The notes beneath the pieces were generated by a model, which worked only from the letters and a program-made list of their open reading frames with translations, ran no database searches and was not told where the DNA came from. Both the position numbers and the translations under genes were made by a program. DNA of 64,000 nt from Verrucomicrobiota bacterium (GTDB lineage Bacteria > Verrucomicrobiota > Verrucomicrobiia > Opitutales > Opitutaceae): the NCBI GenBank assembly GCA_023432225.1, contig JAEYUW010000026.1:1-64000 (forward strand), written 5' to 3'. Shown piece by piece: positions 1-9,247 of the stretch. How positions within the stretch are numbered: the stretch's first letter is position 1; every line of letters starts with the position of its first letter.

Positions 1-1042
1 GACGGCGGAGCTTGGCGTCGAAGTTGAAGCCGCCCGTGCCGAGGCCGCCGGCCTTGAGGATCGAGACCATCGCGAGCGTGAGTTCGCGGACGTCGGTGTT
101 GAACTGGTCCGTGTCCCAGCCGAGGAGTTGGTCGCCGGTGTTGGCGTCGATCGAGCCGAGCATGCCGGCCGCGGCGGCGACCTCGATCTCGTGTTGGAAC
201 GAGTGGCCGGCGAGCGTGGCGTGGTTGGTCTCGATGTTGAACTTGAAGTATTTTTCCAGGCCGTAGGTGCGCAGGAAGGCGATGCCGCTGGCGACGTCGA
301 AGTCGTATTGGTGCTTCGTGGGCTCCTTCGGCTTCGGCTCGATGAGGAACTGGCCCTTGAAGCCGATGGCCTTGGCGTAATCCACGGCCATATGCATGAA
401 GCGCGCGAGGTGGTCCTGTTCGCGCTTCAGGTTCGTGTTGAGCAGCGTTTCGTAGCCTTCGCGGCCGCCCCAGAAGACGTAGTTTTCGCCGCCGAGTTCC
501 TTCGTGACCTCGAGCGCCTTCTTCACTTGCGCGGCGGCGTAGGCGAAGACGTGCGCGTCGGGATTCGTGGCGGCGCCGCACATGTAGCGCGGGTTCGAGA
601 AGAGGTTCGCGGTGCCCCAGAGGAGCTTCACGCCGGTGGCCTTCTGCAGCTGCTTGGCGTGCGCGATGAGCTTGTCGAGATTGCGATTCGACTCGGCGAG
701 CGAGCGGCCCTCGGGCGCGATGTCGCGATCGTGGAAACACCAGAAAGGCGACTCGATCTTGGTGCAGAATTCGAACGCGGCGTCCATGCGGACTTTCGCG
801 ACGGAGACCGGGTCCTTGCCGCTTTCCCACGGGCGCACGATCGTGCCGGGGCCGAACGGATCGGAGCCGACGCCGCGGAACGCGTGCCAGTAGGCGATCG
901 AGAAACGCAGGTGCTCTTTGAGCGTTTTGCCGTCGATCCGCTCGGTGGGATCGTAGTGCTTGAACGCGAGCGCGGTGCCCGAGCGCGGGCCTTCATAAGG
1001 AATGCGGCCGATGCCGCGGAAATGTTCAGGGGACTTCTTCAT
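1..1042 (-). CDS. xylA: Xylose isomerase, 3' end cut by window edge
   Basis: Interconverts D-xylose and D-xylulose in the cytoplasm, the first step of the isomerase pathway; xylB downstream supplies the next. The minus strand from the ATG at 1042 reads MKKSPEHFRGIGRIPYEG, then the family motifs: FHDRD with catalytic His near residue 104, YVFWGGREGYE, KPKEPTKHQYDFD, NIETNHATLAGHSFEHE and GSIDANTGDQLLGWDTDQF, which carry the divalent-metal and sugar ligands. About 347 codons are present; the family is usually about 435-440 residues, so the C-terminal fifth lies outside the window. It is divergent from the LacI-type regulator with a shared 169-bp intergenic region, so xylose-responsive control is likely (inference). 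Confidence 0.95.
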   Translation of the reverse strand, partial: MKKSPEHFRGIGRIPYEGPRSGTALAFKHYDPTERIDGKTLKEHLRFSIAYWHAFRGVGSDPFGPGTIVRPWESGKDPVSVAKVRMDAAFEFCTKIESPFWCFHDRDIAPEGRSLAESNRNLDKLIAHAKQLQKATGVKLLWGTANLFSNPRYMCGAATNPDAHVFAYAAAQVKKALEVTKELGGENYVFWGGREGYETLLNTNLKREQDHLARFMHMAVDYAKAIGFKGQFLIEPKPKEPTKHQYDFDVASGIAFLRTYGLEKYFKFNIETNHATLAGHSFQHEIEVAAAAGMLGSIDANTGDQLLGWDTDQFNTDVRELTLAMVSILKAGGLGTGGFNFDAKLRR

Positions 1043-1211
1043 GGCGGGTGAAAACGAGGAGCGAGTAGCAGCAGAGCAGAGTGGCCGCGAGATTCTTGCG
1101 AGTCGCGTCGTTGCACAATCGCCGCCCGAGCCTAACATTAGACTTGAGGAGCGCTTGCGCGCGGTGTGCGCTCTCGCGAGACAGGAAGCCGCTGCACCCC
1201 GCACCCCTTGC

Positions 1212-2297
1212 ATGAACGAACGCCGCACTACGCTCGCTGACGTCGCGAAAGCCGCCGGCGTTCACGTTACGACCGTTTCCCTCGCGTTGCGCAACCATCC
1301 GCGCCTGCCGTTGGAGACGCGCGAGCGGTTGCAGGACCTCGCGCGCAAAATGGGCTACACCCCGGACCCGCTGCTGCGCGCACTTGTCGCCTACCGCGGT
1401 CGCACGATGGAGCGCCGCGCGCCATCGACGCTGGCCTACGTGACTAATTGGGATTCCGCGGTCGGCTGGAAGAAAGTGACGGCGCACCCGAACTTCTACG
1501 AAGGCGCGAAGGCGAAGGCGGAGGAACTCGGCTACAAGCTAGAGCATTTCTGGATGCGCGAACCCGGTCTCACGCACGGTCGCCTCAGCGGCATCCTCGC
1601 GGCGCGCGGCATCAACGGCGTCATCATCGCCTCACACCAGCGCGAGGCGGACGACTCGATCCACTTCGAGTGGCAGCGCTTCAGCGCGGTGAAGATCGAC
1701 TATTTCCCTCACAAGCCGGAACTGCACAACGTGACGAACGACCAGTGCAGCATCATCCGCCTCGCGATGCAGCGCGTGATCGCGGCGGGTTATCGGCGCA
1801 TCGGCTTCGTGATGCACCGTGGCTGGAACTACAGCGTCGATCACCTCTGGTCGGCAGGCTTTCTCTGCGAACAGGCGAATCTGCCCGTGCGCGATCGCGT
1901 GCCGATGCTCCTCTTTCCCGACGCGGAGCCGATCGAGGATTGGATGAACGAGTCGAAGACCGACGTAATTGTGCCGGCCGATCGCTTTCAGGAGTGGTAT
2001 GAGCGCTACGAGCCCGAGGTGATCATCGCGAAGGGCTCCTTCGTGCTGCCACGACTCGAGGAGATGAAAATCCGCGTGCCGCGCGATGTCGCGTTCGTCG
2101 ATGTGTTCCTCGACAGCTTCGACGGCAAGCTCGCCGGCGTGCGCCAGAATTACGAGACGGTCGGCGCGCTGGCGGTCGAGATTCTGGCCGGTCAGCTGCA
2201 CCACAACAAATTCGGCGTGCCGACGATTCCGACGACGACGTTCGTCGAAGGCACGTGGTTCGATGGTGCGTCGTGTCCGGTCCCGGCGCGGCGCTGA
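1212..2297 (+). CDS. LacI-family transcriptional regulator, probable xylose regulator
   Basis: DNA-binding repressor or activator of the LacI/GalR family, 361 residues. The start at 1212 (MNERRTTLADVAKAAG) places the helix-turn-helix at residues 5-30 with the typical TLADVAKAAGVHVTTVSLAL, followed by the hinge and a periplasmic-binding-protein-like sensor domain. The reading frame is open further upstream to 1002, but that extension overlaps xylA on the other strand and has no family similarity. It lies between divergent xylA and co-directional xylB, so control of xylose use is the natural reading. The ligand cannot be read from sequence, and I could not identify an operator with confidence in 1043-1211. 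Confidence 0.9.
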   Translation: MNERRTTLADVAKAAGVHVTTVSLALRNHPRLPLETRERLQDLARKMGYTPDPLLRALVAYRGRTMERRAPSTLAYVTNWDSAVGWKKVTAHPNFYEGAKAKAEELGYKLEHFWMREPGLTHGRLSGILAARGINGVIIASHQREADDSIHFEWQRFSAVKIDYFPHKPELHNVTNDQCSIIRLAMQRVIAAGYRRIGFVMHRGWNYSVDHLWSAGFLCEQANLPVRDRVPMLLFPDAEPIEDWMNESKTDVIVPADRFQEWYERYEPEVIIAKGSFVLPRLEEMKIRVPRDVAFVDVFLDSFDGKLAGVRQNYETVGALAVEILAGQLHHNKFGVPTIPTTTFVEGTWFDGASCPVPARR

Positions 2298-2308
2298 GGC
2301 GGAGGGGT

Positions 2309-2442
2309 AACCACGAAAAACACGAAACACACGAAAGGAACCGCAACGAAGTAGCGCAGGCGTCCCGCCTGCAAGAACGACCGAAGCAGGCGAGACGCCT
2401 GCGCCACCCAGCCTTTTCGTGTATTTAGTGTGTTTCGTGGTT
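2309..2442. repeat. Outer CACGAAA-type inverted repeat enclosing a REP pair
   Basis: AACCACGAAAAACACG at the left and its imperfect complement ending TTTCGTGGTT at the right form arms of about 30 bases around the REP-like element at 2351-2407. It fills the lacI-xylB gap. Long simple inverted repeats of this type are common between genes in this bacterial group. It could fold as an RNA hairpin in a lacI-xylB transcript. Confidence 0.7.
2351..2407. repeat. REP/BIME-like inverted hairpin pair
   Basis: Left half is GTAGC followed by hairpin GCAGGCG-TCC-CGCCTGC. The right half, read on the minus strand, is GTGGC followed by GCAGGCG-TCT-CGCCTGC. The two halves are inverted relative to each other with a short spacer. 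The same stem word recurs at 42605-42660. Confidence 0.85.
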
Positions 2443-2476
2443 TCTCCAGCTTCTCCCTCTCTCTGAAAATTTTCCC

Positions 2477-3970
<1,494 letters not shown>

Positions 3971-3989
3971 GCGATTCGCGCTTTGGCAC

Positions 3990-4059
3990 GTAGCGGAAGC
4001 CGTGAGGCTTTCGCTCTGGTTCCTGGCGCCTCAGGCGAAATTCTCACGAATTCCGCTAC
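3990..4059. repeat. REP/BIME-like pair with compensated stem change
   Basis: Left half GTAGCGGAA-GCC-GTGA-GGC-TTTCGC; right half read on the minus strand GTAGCGGAA-TTC-GTGA-GAA-TTTCGC. Foot, loop and outer stem are identical between halves, while the inner three base pairs differ (GCC/GGC against TTC/GAA) yet remain paired. Located just after xylB. Confidence 0.85.
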
Positions 4060-4204
4060 GACGCGGCGTCGCACTTGCGGCGAGGCGCCGAAGCGTGCGG
4101 GTTGAGGTGGCCGACGCTTTCCTCCGCAGCGACAGAAAGGATGCCGCGTGCATGGCGCCGCCGCAGGCTTGCCGGAGCGTAGGCGGGGTGTAGCGTCGGC
4201 GCAC

Positions 4205-5629
4205 ATGTTGCTCAACCGACACCGCGGCCTCACGGAACTGCACCATGCGGTCGCGCTGCTGCTGGTCGGCCTGTTCTTCTGGGTTTATGCGCAGTTCACC
4301 ATCGAGTTTCTGTCGGAGGTGGTGCGGCTGACGCGGGAGACGGTGCTGATGCCCTATTTTATCAGCGTGGTGCTCGGGATGTTGTTGAGCGGGCGCAGCG
4401 CGGGTAACCAGGGTTGGAAACTCACCGAATTCACGGCGAGCGATGCGCTGGCACTGGCGACGCGGCAGGTGGGCATCGTAGCGCTGGTGGTGTTCGCGAT
4501 GATGTTCGCGACGCAGGACCGGAGCATCAGTCGTTTGTTTCTCGGCAGTTTTCTCGTGTTCACCTGGGCGGGACTGGCGGTATTGCACGCGACGTTGCCG
4601 CGCCGGCTCGCCCGTCTTGTTTACGGCGGGGGCGCGCGCATTCCCGCGTTGGTGCTCGCGCGTGCGGCGAACGTGCCGGAGCTCGAACAGTGGCTCGCGG
4701 CGCGCAAGCATCTCGGGCTCGATGTCACGGGCTGGGTGTCGTGGGAAGCGCTGGACCGCGTCGCGGCACCGCCGTTGCGCGGCTGGCTCGGGGAAGCGAC
4801 CGAACTGGCGGAATTGATCCAACGCGGACGGATCGGCCAGGTGGTTTTTTGGGAATTGCCCGAGGAGGCGGAGCCGGTGCGTCGTGCGGTCGAGGTTTGT
4901 CAGACGCAGGGTGCGCGCGTGTTGCTCCGCCAGAACATTGACGAGCGGCTGGGGCACCGCGCGGTGTCGATCGAGGTGGCGGGGCAGTATTATTTTACCC
5001 TGCACGACGAGCCGTTGGAGGAGCCGTTGAACCGCGCGCTGAAGCGGCTCTTCGATATCGCCGTGGCGCTGCCGGTCGTGTTGCTGGTGCTGCCGCCGCT
5101 GGCGTTGATCGTGTGGCTGGTGCAACGGCGGCAATCGCGGGGGCCGTTGCTGCACATTCGCGCGCGCGCCGGCGAGCAGCGGCAGAATTTTTCCATGCTG
5201 AAGTTCCGCACGATGCACGTGGCGGCGGTGGATGATCGTGCGGAGGTCAGGCAGGCCACGGCGGACGACGCGCGCGTTTATCCGTTCGGCCGTTTTCTCA
5301 GGCGGCACAGTCTGGATGAGTTTCCGCAATTCTGGAATGTGCTGATCGGCGACATGAGCATCGTCGGGCCGCGGCCAGTGATGCCGCTGCTCGATGAGGA
5401 GTTCGAGCGTCGGGCCAAGGCCTACCGCACGCGCCATTACGTGAAGCCCGGGATCACCGGACTGGCGCAGAGCGAGGGTTTTCGCGGGGAAATTACGACG
5501 CCCGAGCAACTGGACGAACGCGTGCGCCGCGATCTGCAGTATATCGCGGAGTGGTCGATCTGGCTGGATGTGCAGATCACGTTCCGGACGTTGCGGCAGG
5601 TGTTCGTGCCGCCGAAGTCGGCGTATTGA
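4205..5629 (+). CDS. Exopolysaccharide polyprenyl glycosylphosphotransferase (WcaJ/EpsL type)
   Basis: Transfers a sugar phosphate from a nucleotide sugar to undecaprenyl phosphate, starting an exopolysaccharide repeat unit at the inner membrane. With the ATG at 4205 it has 474 residues: several N-terminal membrane segments, a central CoA-binding-like region, one further membrane segment (about 290-315) and the C-terminal bacterial sugar transferase domain. In that domain LKFRTMH, LRRHSLDEFPQFWNVLIGDMS and IVGPRPVMP are the family signatures. No other glycosyltransferases or polymerase genes are in the window, so this is an isolated priming enzyme here. The convergent GspB-like gene is separated from it only by a repeat. 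Confidence 0.9.
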   Translation: MLLNRHRGLTELHHAVALLLVGLFFWVYAQFTIEFLSEVVRLTRETVLMPYFISVVLGMLLSGRSAGNQGWKLTEFTASDALALATRQVGIVALVVFAMMFATQDRSISRLFLGSFLVFTWAGLAVLHATLPRRLARLVYGGGARIPALVLARAANVPELEQWLAARKHLGLDVTGWVSWEALDRVAAPPLRGWLGEATELAELIQRGRIGQVVFWELPEEAEPVRRAVEVCQTQGARVLLRQNIDERLGHRAVSIEVAGQYYFTLHDEPLEEPLNRALKRLFDIAVALPVVLLVLPPLALIVWLVQRRQSRGPLLHIRARAGEQRQNFSMLKFRTMHVAAVDDRAEVRQATADDARVYPFGRFLRRHSLDEFPQFWNVLIGDMSIVGPRPVMPLLDEEFERRAKAYRTRHYVKPGITGLAQSEGFRGEITTPEQLDERVRRDLQYIAEWSIWLDVQITFRTLRQVFVPPKSAY

Positions 5630-5632
5630 AAA

Positions 5633-5725
5633 GTAGGGCCGGCTTCAGCCGGTCGGGCTCGATCGTCGGTCGCGATTCGACTCGGCGAACGCTGTTGCAT
5701 TGGGCCGGTTGAAAACCGGCCCTAC
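5633..5725. repeat. REP/BIME-like pair between convergent gene ends
   Basis: GTAGGGCCGGCTTCAGCCGG at the left; the right half read on the minus strand is GTAGGGCCGGTTTTCAACCGG. Stem GCCGGC against GCCGGTT, each self-complementary. It starts 3 bases after one gene and ends 2 bases before the end of the convergent gene, so it may serve both as a transcription end (inference). Confidence 0.85.
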
Positions 5726-5727
5726 TG

Positions 5728-6426
5728 TCAGAAATTTCGCGTGTAGGTCGCGCCGGAAGCGTCGCGGAACGTGAGCGAACTCGCCGTGGCGCCGGCAAGT
5801 TTAATGCCCAGCGCATGGTCGACGGTGTCTCCGACGCGGTAAACCCGGTCATTCATCAGGACCTTGGCATCGGTGCCGGCGCCGACGCGGATGCCGGCGA
5901 CGCGGAAGGCTTCGATCGTTTCGATCATGCGCAGCGAGGGCGTGGATCGCTCACCGGTGGCAGTCGGCGTCGGGGCCGGGGCGGGCGACTTGGGTGTTTT
6001 TTCAGCCACGAGGGGCGAGGCCGACGTCGTCGAAACTGCCGGCTGCGTCGTCACGGCGGGAGGCGTGTTCACGACCAGCACCGGTTCCGGAGCGGGTGTG
6101 GTCGAGGCAGGGGCAGGAGTCGCGTCGGCGGTGGGGCTGCGATCGGCGACTTTCAGCGGCGCCACTTCGGCAACCGGCGGCGTTGCGGCGCGCGAGGTGT
6201 TTTCTGCGGCGGGTTTGCTGCGGAAAAAGAAAAACGCTCCGCCGGCGATGACGAGGCCCAGCAGCGCGCCGGCGCCGACGAGGAGCAGCTGTGGATTGGA
6301 ATTGTTGCCGGCGCGCGTCGGACGTCCGGAAAAGACCGGACTGCCGGGCAGGGGTGGTTGGGATTGCGGGCTGTCGCCGGTGCGCTGGCGCTGGGCCTTT
6401 TTGAGCGCGTCGTTGATGAGGCTCAT
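5728..6426 (-). CDS. GspB-like general secretion pathway protein
   Basis: 232 residues. The N-terminus MSLINDALKKAQRQR is typical of GspB-family proteins that partner ExeA/GspA ATPases; a membrane helix follows at about residues 45-70 (LLLVGAGALLGLVIAGGAFFFF). A long Pro/Thr/Ala-rich linker leads to a small C-terminal domain containing VLMNDRVYRVGDTV, resembling the periplasmic GspB C-terminal domain. It lies 4 bases downstream of the ExeA-like ATPase, so the two form a pair. No type II secretion core genes are present. In exopolysaccharide regions such pairs occur without a secreton, so the secretin they serve is unknown. Confidence 0.8.
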   Translation of the reverse strand: MSLINDALKKAQRQRTGDSPQSQPPLPGSPVFSGRPTRAGNNSNPQLLLVGAGALLGLVIAGGAFFFFRSKPAAENTSRAATPPVAEVAPLKVADRSPTADATPAPASTTPAPEPVLVVNTPPAVTTQPAVSTTSASPLVAEKTPKSPAPAPTPTATGERSTPSLRMIETIEAFRVAGIRVGAGTDAKVLMNDRVYRVGDTVDHALGIKLAGATASSLTFRDASGATYTRNF

Positions 6427-6430
6427 CGCG

Positions 6431-7246
6431 TCAGTCGGTCAGGCGATCGAGATCGCGCGAGGCGCGGCGGGCATCCCAGTAAGTGACTTCATCGGAGTCG
6501 CGAATGAAAGCGGAGAGCAGCGCCTTGTCACAGAGATTATTGATGATGCGGGGAATTCCCCGGCTGTGCCGGTAGAGGTGGCGCAGCGCCCATTTCGTGA
6601 AGGTGGGGCGTCCGGCGCTGCCGGCGAGCGTGAGGCGGTGATGGATGTAGTGGTCCATTTCCTGCCGCGTCAGCGGGCGCAGCTCGTAATGGACGAGGAT
6701 GCGCTGGCGAAGTTGGCGCAGTTCCTCTTGGGCGAGTTTATCCTTCAGCTCGGGCTGGCCCATGAGAACGATTTGAAGCAGCTTCTGTTTGTCGGTCTCG
6801 AGATTCGAAAGGAGCCGCACCTGCTCGAAGACTTCGAACGACAGATTCTGGGCCTCGTCGATGATGAGCACGATTTCCCGGCCGGCGGCGATGCGGGCGA
6901 GCAGCACCTCGTTCATCTGGGAGACGAGGTCGTTCTTGCTGCGCGCGAGGTGCGTCTCGCCGAGCTCGGTCATGATCGCCTTCAGCATCTGCGTCTCGGT
7001 CAGGCGCGGATTGAGCACGAGCGCCGTGTCGTAGTGCTGCGGATCGAGGTCGCTGAGAAATTTCCGGCAGAGCGTCGTCTTGCCGCAACCGACTTCACCG
7101 ACGAGCACGATGAAGCCTTTCCGCTCCGTGACGCCGTATTTAAGGTGTTGCAGCGCTTCCTGGTGGGGCGGGCTCAGGTAGAGGAACTTGGGGTCCGGCG
7201 TGATGTGGAACGGCATCTCCGTCAGACCGTAGTAGCTCTGATACAT
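6431..7246 (-). CDS. ExeA/GspA-like AAA ATPase
   Basis: ATPase of the ExeA family, 271 residues, starting MYQSYYGLTEMPFHITPDP, the standard start of these proteins. Walker A is GEVGCGKTT at about 50-58 and Walker B IVLIIDEAQ at about 125-133, with an AAA-type helical lid rich in Arg (RIINNLCDKAL). In Aeromonas, ExeA with ExeB helps insert the type II secretin through peptidoglycan. Here it is coupled to the GspB-like gene only. The frame is open to 7303 upstream, but the ATG at 7246 matches family N-termini. Confidence 0.87.
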   Translation of the reverse strand: MYQSYYGLTEMPFHITPDPKFLYLSPPHQEALQHLKYGVTERKGFIVLVGEVGCGKTTLCRKFLSDLDPQHYDTALVLNPRLTETQMLKAIMTELGETHLARSKNDLVSQMNEVLLARIAAGREIVLIIDEAQNLSFEVFEQVRLLSNLETDKQKLLQIVLMGQPELKDKLAQEELRQLRQRILVHYELRPLTRQEMDHYIHHRLTLAGSAGRPTFTKWALRHLYRHSRGIPRIINNLCDKALLSAFIRDSDEVTYWDARRASRDLDRLTD

Positions 7247-7355
7247 TGGGCCGGGAGTATCCCCGGCGGTCCTCGAAACGCACGAAAATTCGCTGTTAAC
7301 CAAAGCTCAAAAAGCGTTGCCGCTCAGCGAACCTGCGCGCTTATTTCGGGGCTCC

Positions 7356-7652
7356 TTGAACTGGAACAAAGTCATCACCTCCGTCTTCGTCGCGTTATTC
7401 GCGGGTGTGGCGATTTGGGCGGGACTTTTCTTTCTCGAACTTTACCGCGATCTCTCGCTGTTGCGCGCGCAGGAGACCAACAACCGCCGCAAATTGTCCG
7501 AAGCGGAGGCGAAGCTCGCGGAACAACAGCGCTACCTCGCGCGTCTCCGCAGCGATCCCGCCCTCGTGGAGGAAGTGATCCGCAAGAAACTCGGCTACGT
7601 GCGCGACGGTGAATTCATCTTCCGTTTCCCCGACGACAAACGCCTCCCATGA
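7356..7652 (+). CDS. FtsB/DivIC-family septum formation initiator
   Basis: Small single-pass protein of about 98 residues: a short cytoplasmic start, a membrane helix (VITSVFVALFAGVAIWAGLFF), a coiled coil (LLRAQETNNRRKLSEAEAKL) and the C-terminal family tail VIRKKLGYVRDGEF. FtsB joins FtsL and FtsQ in the divisome and its coiled coil faces the periplasm. I chose the TTG at 7356 (LNWNKV), which begins shortly before the helix; a TTG at 7317 would add 13 residues. Its stop overlaps the next gene as ATGA, so the two are translationally coupled. Confidence 0.75.
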   Translation: MNWNKVITSVFVALFAGVAIWAGLFFLELYRDLSLLRAQETNNRRKLSEAEAKLAEQQRYLARLRSDPALVEEVIRKKLGYVRDGEFIFRFPDDKRLP

Positions 7653-9067
7653 CTCACGACGCACTCATCGCGAAATTCAACGCGGCCGGCCAGGGCCAGG
7701 TCTTCGCCTTCTGGGCGCAGCTCAACGAGGCCGAGCGCGCCGCGCTGGCCGCGCAGGCCGCCGAGATCGATCTCGCCGAAATCGCGCAACTGCACCGCTC
7801 GCTCGTTGTCGAGAAGGCCGCGTCCGTCGCGAACGTGAGCGGGCTCGAGCCCGCGCCCTACGAGCCGCTGCCGTTGCAGGGCGGCGACGCGGCGAAGTGG
7901 GCGCAAGCGCGCGCCGCGGGCGAGGAAGCGTTGCGCGCGGGACGCGTGGCGGCCTTCGTCGTCGCGGGCGGACAGGGCACGCGCCTCGGTTACGACGGGC
8001 CGAAGGGCACGTTCCCGGTGACACCGGTGAAACGGAAACCGCTCTTCCAAGTCTTCGCGGAAAAGCTCCTCGCTGCCGGCAAGCGTTACGGGAAACCGCT
8101 GCACTGGTTCATCATGACCAGCCACGCGAACCACGCGCAGACCGAGGCGTTTTTCGAGCAGCATGATTTCTTCGGCCTCGATCGTCGCCACGTGCATTTC
8201 TTCCGCCAGGGCCGGATGCCGGCGGTGAACTTCGACGGCAAAATTCTCCTCGAAACGAAGAGCAGCATCGCGCTCAGCCCCGATGGTCATGGCGGCTCGT
8301 TGCGCGCGCTCCATCGCAGCGGCGCGCTCGATCTCATGGCGCGCGAGGGCATCGACACGCTCAGTTATTTCCAAGTCGATAATCCGCTCGTGCGCTGCAT
8401 CGATCCCGAGTTCATCGGCTTCCACCTGCTCGCGCGCTCGGAGATGTCGAGCAAGATGGTGCCGAAGGCCTACGCCGAGGAAAAGGTCGGCCACTTCTGT
8501 GTGCAGGACGGCCGCCTCGTGGTCGTCGAATACAGCGACATGCCGATGGCGATGCAGCGCGAAACGCGGCCGGACGGTGCGTTGCGCTTCATCGCGGGCA
8601 GCATCGCGATCCACGTCATCGATCGCGAATTCGCGCGCCGCATGGCCGCGGGCGGCGAGGGCATCGCGTTGCCGTTCCACCGGGCCGACAAAAAAATCCC
8701 GACCGTCGACGCCGAGGGCAAGCCGGTGAAACCCGAGAAGCCGAACGGCGTAAAGTTCGAGATGTTCGTCTTCGACGCGTTGCCGTTTGCGAAGAATCCC
8801 ATCGTGATCGAAACGAATCGCGCCGACGATTTCAGCCCGGTGAAGAACGCCGAGGGCGTCGACTCGCCGAAGACGTGCAGCGAAGACCAGCAACGGCAGT
8901 TCGCGCGCTGGCTCAAGGCCGCAGGCGCCAGTGTGGCGACCGATGCGTCCGGCCTGCCGGCGCCGAAGATCGAGATTTCGCCGCTGTTCGGCTACGATGC
9001 TGACACGGTGAATGCGTCGTGGCAAAAACGACCGGCGCCGGTGGCAGATGGGCTTTATCTCGAGTGA
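7649..9067 (+). CDS. UDP-N-acetylglucosamine/UDP-sugar pyrophosphorylase, UDPGP family
   Basis: Forms a UDP-sugar from UTP and a hexose 1-phosphate. The 472-residue protein is of the UAP1/UGP type, not GalU or GlmU: uridine-binding VVAGGQGTRLGYDGPKG at about 104-120, then FQVDNPLVRCIDPEFIG and a central KMVPKAYAEEKVGHF segment. In eukaryotic relatives the product is UDP-GlcNAc or UDP-glucose; substrate cannot be settled here. It overlaps the ftsB-like stop by 4 bases and precedes a phosphohexomutase, making a two-step route from hexose 6-phosphate to UDP-sugar. The start is preceded by CCTCCC. Confidence 0.85.
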   Translation: MTHDALIAKFNAAGQGQVFAFWAQLNEAERAALAAQAAEIDLAEIAQLHRSLVVEKAASVANVSGLEPAPYEPLPLQGGDAAKWAQARAAGEEALRAGRVAAFVVAGGQGTRLGYDGPKGTFPVTPVKRKPLFQVFAEKLLAAGKRYGKPLHWFIMTSHANHAQTEAFFEQHDFFGLDRRHVHFFRQGRMPAVNFDGKILLETKSSIALSPDGHGGSLRALHRSGALDLMAREGIDTLSYFQVDNPLVRCIDPEFIGFHLLARSEMSSKMVPKAYAEEKVGHFCVQDGRLVVVEYSDMPMAMQRETRPDGALRFIAGSIAIHVIDREFARRMAAGGEGIALPFHRADKKIPTVDAEGKPVKPEKPNGVKFEMFVFDALPFAKNPIVIETNRADDFSPVKNAEGVDSPKTCSEDQQRQFARWLKAAGASVATDASGLPAPKIEISPLFGYDADTVNASWQKRPAPVADGLYLE

Positions 9068-9096
9068 GCTACCCGGCCACAGAGGAGCCTCAGCAA

Positions 9097-9179
9097 GGTA
9101 GGTGGCGTGCTTGCACGCCACTTCGTCGACTGTGGATTGACTCCATTCGCGCGAGTTGCGCGCAAGCGCGCAACCCACC
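9097..9179. repeat. REP/BIME-like pair with different stems in the two halves
   Basis: Left half: GGTAG, then GTGGCGTGC-TT-GCACGCCAC. Right half on the minus strand: GGTGG, then GTTGCGCGC-TT-GCGCGCAAC. The stems differ at two pairs and both stay fully complementary. Just downstream (about 9200-9222) lies a CTGTGTCCTCTGCGACC segment, one of the common CACAGAG-type interspersed repeats. Confidence 0.8.
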
Positions 9180-9247
9180 ACGCTAACTAGCTAATTTCTC
9201 TCTGTGTCCTCTGCGACCTCTGTGTTTAACTGATCTTCCTTTCTCTC

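Noticed and set aside
128..1051. Long plus-strand open frame of about 300 codons over the xylA region
   Set aside because: Antiparallel shadow of xylA. The minus strand has all xylose isomerase motifs, while the plus frame has no family similarity. High GC gives many such frames in this window.
1043..1211. Specific LacI operator between xylA and the regulator
   Set aside because: Short inverted sequences such as GCGCTTGCGCGC are present, but in this GC-rich background none stands out or recurs near xylB.
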